64,000 bases of DNA, from NCBI RefSeq assembly GCF_002865645.1, contig NW_020194628.1, forward strand, positions 1,054,001-1,118,000, written 5' to 3'. The stretch's first letter is position 1; the number at the start of each line of letters is the position of its first letter. Of the stretch, positions 58,366 through 64,000 are shown in pieces. Under the pieces are notes generated by a model, which saw only the letters and a program-made list of their open reading frames with translations, did not search any database and had not been told where the DNA came from. The DNA comes from Hyaloscypha bicolor E. Lineage: Eukaryota; Ascomycota; Leotiomycetes; Helotiales; Hyaloscyphaceae. Both the position numbers and the translations under genes were made by a program.

Positions 58366-59672
58366 TCAGTTGACGGTGACTGTAACTGCCCTCGTCTCAT
58401 CGAACCAGATGTACCCATCAAATTGATCTGCCAGTATCACATGTGAATAATGGCTCTGGCGTTCAGTCTCTGGTCCATAGATCACCCCAATAAATCTCTC
58501 AAGTTTCTCCTGAATCAACTCCTTTCTCAGTTCGTCGTCGCAATGGCCCTCCCTTAAGTCCACGAGGAAGCTAGGGATTCCGGTCTGATGCGCCAAATAT
58601 TCGACACTGCCTGGAAGACTGGGATCTACGTTCATGATCCGCATATCGCTATCCCATTCATCAGCAGCAGCAACGGTACCGGTATGAGTTCCACACCCGA
58701 AGCTGAGCACTTGATCGCCGAATGCTTGGCGGCAAAGCTGTCCAAGGCTAATCTCGCCACGAAGCTTGCCCATGGTTGTAGCTCGGGCATCGCCTAGATG
58801 ACTGTTGTGTGCCCAGATTACAGCTTTGGAATTCGAACATGTGAGTATCCCGAAGGTTCCAGGACTCGGTGGAACTGTTGTACATGGCTCTATAATAGAG
58901 TTCTGCATCTACTCACTCTATCAGCTTGAGAACGTTGGAACATCAGGTCGGAAAACGTACCTGCAATCACTCGAGCGTTCTGCTCCGAACTGTGAAACTC
59001 TTCCCCGTCCGCCATGTGCGAGGAATACTCAATCCTCTTGTTCAACAAATCCTTTAGCATCTTCAGGACATCGGCTTCGCAAATTTTAAAAGCACCCACC
59101 AGAGCGGCGAGACCATATTCTTGGGAAGATTCAACCCATGGTCCAAGAGCACTGTATCGTTGCCGAGCTATCTTGGCCATCTTTGGATCAACATGATCAA
59201 GGTATTTGATCACAGCTTGAATGGAAGTACCCACGCTATAGAGGTCTAGCCCATAGAAGCTGACTTTATCGTCCATCTTCAAGGCCTTGTTGTATTCTCG
59301 AAGCCATTCAACGAAGTCGTGAAATTCATGGTTGCGCCACATCCATGTCGGGAAACGCTTGAACGCAGACGTATTTTCTGTGACCTCAATTTTGGTTGTC
59401 GGTCCTGGACGACGACGAACATAGCGATCAACTGCTTCAGCATCGGGCCAGTCCGCTTCTACGGCGACGACGTTGAAGCCATGGTGCTCAATCAGATGTT
59501 GAGTTATTTTCGCTCGAGCAGTGTAGAATTCGGAAGTGCCATGGCTGCCATCGCCGATGAGAACGACGTTGTATTGGCCAAATTTGTGGAAGTGTTTCGC
59601 AAACGATGGGTCGGAGACTGGAGGAAGAATAGTGACATTGTCACGAAGGAGGTCAGCTGCGGGTGGAAGCAT
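58366..59672 (-). pseudogene. Erythromycin-esterase-family protein with a frame break
   Basis: ATG at 59672 opens exon 1 (to 58961): GDGSHGTSEFYTARAKIT, VVAVEADWPDAEAVDRYV, WMWRNHEFHDFVEWLR and a GLDLYS motif, all typical of the family (PF05139). A 52-nt intron (58909-58960) leads into exon 2, reading DAELYYRAMYN and ESWNLRDTHM. Immediately after THM the expected 10-14 residues are missing and the rest (SKAVIWAHNSHLGDARATTM, LSFGCGTHTGTVAAADEW, ERFIGVIYGPETER, WFDETRAV) is in another frame. This indicates a small deletion near 58840-58850 that is not a multiple of 3. The conserved Glu/His sites upstream and downstream remain. Bacterial members hydrolyse macrolides; fungal substrates are unknown. 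It lies 82 bp downstream of the MFS gene on the same strand. Confidence 0.8.
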
Positions 59673-59754
59673 TTTGACAATAGATTTTCTTCAAGAGCTT
59701 GCAATTCCACGTCGCACGTTTAAAGCACAATTCCACTCCACCGAATCCTAAGCC

Positions 59755-61562
59755 CTATCCAGCAGGAACAGCACTACCCGCAGCACCAACAGGGAGCTTC
59801 TTCCACGGCACCAGAAAACATATCAGAAAAGAAACACCAGCCATACCAATAGCAACCGCAAAAGAAGCTTTGATACCCTCCAAGTACGCGCTCAGGACCC
59901 CAGGGAGCTGATCAGGGGGAAAGACAACTCGGAGTTGTGTTGCGCCGATGAATATCAACTGTTGAGGGTCTACTTCAGGGGCAGTTATTCGCACACTGGA
60001 GATGACTCGATTGACGAATGCGGATTGTGCTGCGGAAGTACTGAATGCGCCGCCGAGAACTTGGAAGACTTGATGGGATGTCAGCTCCACTTTTGTTACA
60101 ATATGAAAGGGGAAGAGACGTACAGTAGATAGTAGAGGACACGGTTGACAAATCAGCAGCGTCTTCTGCGTCTGCTTGAGCGAGATTCAAGGAGTTTTGG
60201 AAAGGGAACGCAAAAGCAACGCCGAGAAGAATTTGATAACCAATCCACTTCCCCGTGCTCGTTTTGGCGTCCATCGTGTACAAGAGGCCGGTTCCGATTG
60301 CGCCCAATGCCGAGCCGATGGCCATAAAGGGCGTCGTCAGACGCGTTATGGTGACGGTTATGCCGCCTATGACTATAGCGAAGCTACCCGCGATGACCAA
60401 AGGCAGGTTACGTACCCCAGACTGGATGGCGTTTACGCCTTGAATGCTCTGAAAGAATAAAGGGAGGTAATACAGGAGCAGAAAATAGGCACCAGAGAAG
60501 AAGAGCTGGAAGAGGCAGCCGGCCCAGAGAGCACGCCGCTTCAGTAATCTGGGTGGCAGCATGGCATACTCACCTTGGAAGATTTCCCATCCTATTAATG
60601 CGAGCAAGAGTAAAACGAACCCAACAAGTAGACCGACAACTACGCTGCTGTTCCAGGCATGGGATTGTCCTCCATATTGCAGAGCGATAATGAAGCTTAT
60701 GATGCAGCCCATAGCCAAAACGATCCCCAGGGGATCCATTTGCAAGAATTTCTCTTTCCAGTTCGCTTTAAGCGGCTTGGCTGCGGGTGGAGTGTGGAAA
60801 AATATGGCCAGTAAGAAAAGGGCGGCACCGCCCAGAGGCAAATTGATATAAAAGCACCATCTCCAGCTCACACGCTGCGTGAATGCACCACCAAGCAACG
60901 GTCCGAGAATAGCAGCGATAGTGTATGCGACTCCCACGAAGCTCATCAGCGTTGGTCTGTTCTTCGGCTCCGCAGAAAAGGCAAATATGATGGTCCCACC
61001 AGTCGAAATACCAGCTCCGCCTATACCAGCGATAGCGCGGCCGACGATAAATGCGTTCGAGTTGGGTGCCGTGGCACAAATCAGACTGCCGATCTCAAAG
61101 AGCAGTATCGTTACGATGAAAGTCGATTTCAGGGAGAAGTATTTGAAAGCTTTGCCCCATGACGATTGGAAGCCGCCGAAGCACATAAAGTAGGCCGAGC
61201 CATACCAGGATACCTGACTGAGACCGTGGAACTCGTCTGTGATTTTGGGGATTGCTGTGCCGACGATTGTCTATGTCTCGTGTTAGAATTTCTGGACAAA
61301 AGATTCAAGGTGTTCCAGTGGCTAAAGTTTGACTTACTTGATCTAGAGATGTCAAGAAAACAGTCATGCAGACAGCTCCAACAAGAACGGCCAATCGGAA
61401 ACCATGTGGATATTCGTCCTGAACCACCTCGGAATCGTGAATGGAGGTCATCTGACCATTGGTATTGGTTATTTCTTTTCCTCCATCCGCAGCTGCTTCC
61501 ATGTTTGGTGGGAAATTATCAGTCGCCAGTGTTTTCTCTGTGGTAGCACTGCTGGACTCCAT
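59755..61562 (-). CDS. MFS transporter, drug/toxin efflux type (DHA2-like, 14 TM)
   Basis: Three exons (61562-61338, 61270-60124, 60068-59755; introns 67 and 55 nt) join in phase to 561 residues with no stop. A cytosolic acidic N-terminus of about 50 residues precedes TM1 (FRLAVLVGAVCMTVFLTSLD). The family signature around TM1-TM2 (SLDQTIVGTAIPKITDEF, VSWYGSAYFM) and the TM4-TM5 motif (VGRAIAGIGGAGISTGGTII; VAYTIAAILGPLLGGAF) are present, followed by the remaining hydrophobic segments to FAVAIGMAGVSFLICFLVPW. The second intron has branch site CTGAC and ends CATCAAG, which restores STIYFFQVLGGAFS. It would export small molecules across the plasma membrane by proton exchange; the nearby terpene cyclase and oxidase suggest a secondary metabolite. 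Confidence 0.9.
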
Positions 61563-62300
61563 CTTGTCTGTGTCCGCGAGGTACCAAGAGGAGTCGAAGT
61601 AAAGTTTTGTGGTTGGAGGCCGTTTGAATGCGGCAAGGCCTGAAAAGGAAGGTGCGAGTGGGAAGATGTTTTATGAAGGATGGAATATGAAAGGCAAAGT
61701 GAATGGATAGGAATGACTTTTCAAATCAGACAGATGGTGATAAATAAACGCTGGAAAGACGGAGGCACAGTTCCAACACAAAACTTCGATTTGTAAACAT
61801 CGTTCTCTGCTTGTGTTACGATCATTAGAAATGTTCACATCGAACAAAAAGGAATGGGGTTTAACGGACTTAAAAGGCAGAGAATGCAATTTAGAAACTT
61901 GCCGGAAATATTATGAGCAGGGGTACGTGCATTAGCGCTATGCATGGGAATCAATCACGAGGTGTCGCCACAGATCTCAGTTCAGAGACGCCCTCGCAGC
62001 GAGTAGCCAATAAGGCTGATTGAATGCTTATTAAGAGGGACAAAACAATCAAACGGGAGAAAATGTTGGAGAAACCTATCTAAAGAGCCGCATAAGCCAT
62101 CATACTGAGGCCCACAGCTAGCTAGCGGACAAATCCGAGAAGCGAAAAGTGATTTTCTGATTTTCTGATTTTCGCACTGGCGCCCCGCACACCCCCCCCC
62201 CCCCTCCTCCCCAAGGCAGAATTCCTAATTAGGGATATAGCACCCACCACGTGACTTTCGGCTTGGATAACGCAATAATAGTAAGGCTGCTTGCTTGTCT
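61563..62300. other. Upstream region of the MFS gene, simple repeats
   Basis: No gene. It contains a GATTTTCT triplication near 62150-62175 and a run of 13 C at 62192-62204. After 62220 it passes into AT-rich DNA. Confidence 0.5.
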
Positions 62301-64000
62301 AATTAACGACCAGTAAGAGGCCTATACTACGCGTATAAAATTCATACTAAAATTTAGGCCCGATAGTAGTATAAGATAAAATTGAGTATGTAACTCACAA
62401 ATTACTATAGTTAGATAACTACAGGCTATAAGCCCTTCAGAAATAATACTAATTTAATAGGGTTCTAATAATTTCCTTAAATATTCCCGCGAGGTTAAGA
62501 AATAATAGAAAATTAAACTATTATAAAAATAACTAAGAAGCCGGCTGAGTATACTTTCTTTGGTAAATCTAAATTAATATAATTATATTACTATATCAAA
62601 AAATAGGGGTAAATACCTTACTCGCGAGTGTTTTGGGTAACGTTATATTACTAAAAAAGTACTTATGGGGTATAAATAGTAATAGCATATCCTGAATCTT
62701 AATCTCTATTAAAATAACTTAGTAAATTTTATTAAAGTTATATTATAACTTTTTAATAAATCTATTTAGGTTATATTATAAATCTTTACTAAATAGGCTA
62801 TAGTAAATATTATATTAAGAAAAATTATAAATAGATTAAAAGATTTATATAGAATCTTAGTTATATTCGTATATAGTCTAATAGTAATTATAAGAATGAA
62901 ATATCTAAATATATACTTAAATAGCAGATATATCTTTTCTTTATATATAGATTATAATCCTGTATTATCTGGGAGATATAAATAAGGAAATACTTGAGGA
63001 TCTTAAGAATTGCGGTTATATAGCTTTAATTACTAGAGTCATTTATATATATAAAAAGCTTGGTCTTATTTGCTATATAACTATAATAGATAGGCAAGTA
63101 GCGGACGAGTAATTATTTGTAATACTATAGAGTAAATTAAATAATAGGCGGGTTATAGGTTATAAATAGTAGTATTTATATATATACTTCTATTAATAAG
63201 ATTTATTAGTAATCCGGTTAGTCTTTCTATACTTTATTATTTTGCCCTAGCTTGGAAGATTAGGGCCTTATTTACTAATATATTTTATTAGTTATAAAAA
63301 GAGCTTATATATAATATTATAATTTCTGAATCCCGAGATAATTATATTATAAATATAACGGATATAGTCCAAGAAGAGAGAATATATTATACCTGGACCG
63401 GACTGGATTTGGTTAATTAATAGATATAATAAGCTATTACTATTTGGGATCGAGATATATATTTATATTAATACTTATTTATATAATATTATCTGAATAT
63501 ATATTGGAATCTCTAATTAAATTACCTATTTAGTTATATAATAGTATTTTCAGATTTGTATTTAAATAGGCTACTGCCCTTATTTCTTTAGGGCTAATTG
63601 AGGCTCTAAACTTCCCCTTATTACTAAAATATACTTTATATTTTTATAAATAGCTGATCCGTTAGTTATATATATAGAAAACTACTTTATTTCTAGGAAA
63701 AGTACCGAGAATTAGTAGATTAAATCCTAGTAATAGGAGCTTTAGAAAAGCTAGTTATACTAGTAGTATATAAGTAATTCCGTTTCCCTATATTTGCCCC
63801 TTATTCTTTTTATTATTAGAAGAAAGTATTAAATACTAATAATTATACTACTTTTTATTAAGGCTATTAGGTCTAGTATTATAGTACCGGATTATATAAC
63901 TAATTCTGATTAGTATATATAGAACTACTTTTAGAAACTGGCCTATACTAGGGATTATAATTACTAATACCTATAGAACCGGATTACTTTACTAATACTT
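62301..64000. repeat. AT-rich RIP-like block, continues beyond the window
   Basis: Dense TpA, no open frames, many TATA and TTAT runs, same character as the other degenerate blocks. Some islands of less biased sequence occur (63560-63610). Family not recognised; no boundary seen on the right. Confidence 0.65.

Noticed and set aside
7717..61562. A single intact biosynthetic gene cluster spanning regulator, hydrolase, cyclase, oxidase and transporter
   Set aside because: The left genes lie about 40 kb from the right ones across several transposons and broken genes; only the right-hand group is close enough to suggest a link.

Overview
The window reads as nuclear DNA of a filamentous ascomycete (Pezizomycotina). 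Genes carry many short GT-AG introns of about 47-96 nt. Families include a Zn2Cys6 regulator, a DUF3435 tyrosine recombinase, a fungal STAND N-terminal domain protein and a 14-TM-type MFS pump. Moderate-GC blocks alternate with very AT-rich, TpA-loaded blocks (about 1-2440, 13900-21000, 28560-35900, 36660-37800, 42000-49950, 62300-64000). In those blocks genes and transposons keep their reading frame but are full of C-to-T/G-to-A stops, the signature expected of repeat-induced point mutation (RIP). No tRNA, rRNA or CRISPR array was recognised. The species cannot be named from the sequence.

Left part (2.4-13.9 kb): an unrecognised multi-exon minus-strand gene with a stop in frame; an alpha/beta-hydrolase with C-terminal stops; an apparently intact six-exon Zn2Cys6-like regulator; a 387-codon protein with 48-residue repeats; and a two-domain protein (HD-type nucleotidase plus adenylate/UMP-kinase-like) in which both catalytic motifs are degenerate and two TAG codons interrupt the linker.

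Centre (about 17.3-36.3 kb): one minus-strand gene for an NFX1/ZNFX1-type superfamily 1 helicase is broken into three pieces by two insertions. A 6993-bp Gypsy/Ty3 retrotransposon (28255-35247; 303-bp LTRs, target duplication ATACC) sits between the CCCH-finger N-terminus and the middle of the protein. A roughly 6.2-kb element (about 21.1-27.26 kb) sits directly after the Walker A codons. It carries a DUF3435/captain-like recombinase with C2H2 fingers and a cargo gene (STAND-type N-terminal domain plus PH-like region), which is the layout of a miniature Starship. The helicase resumes on its far side.

Right part (36.6-61.9 kb): a 1245-bp TIR element with TA target duplication; a dynamin-like GTPase gene with stops; a long AT-rich repeat block with an 82-bp satellite; a complete but stop-riddled Fot1/pogo transposon with 57-bp TIRs; a divergent pair consisting of a class I terpene cyclase and an FAD-linked oxidase, both altered or cut at the C-terminus by low-complexity or palindromic DNA; a frameshifted unknown gene; an erythromycin-esterase-family gene with a frame break; and an intact MFS transporter. 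The terpene cyclase, oxidase, esterase and pump look like the remains of a secondary-metabolism neighbourhood being eroded by transposons and RIP-type mutation.
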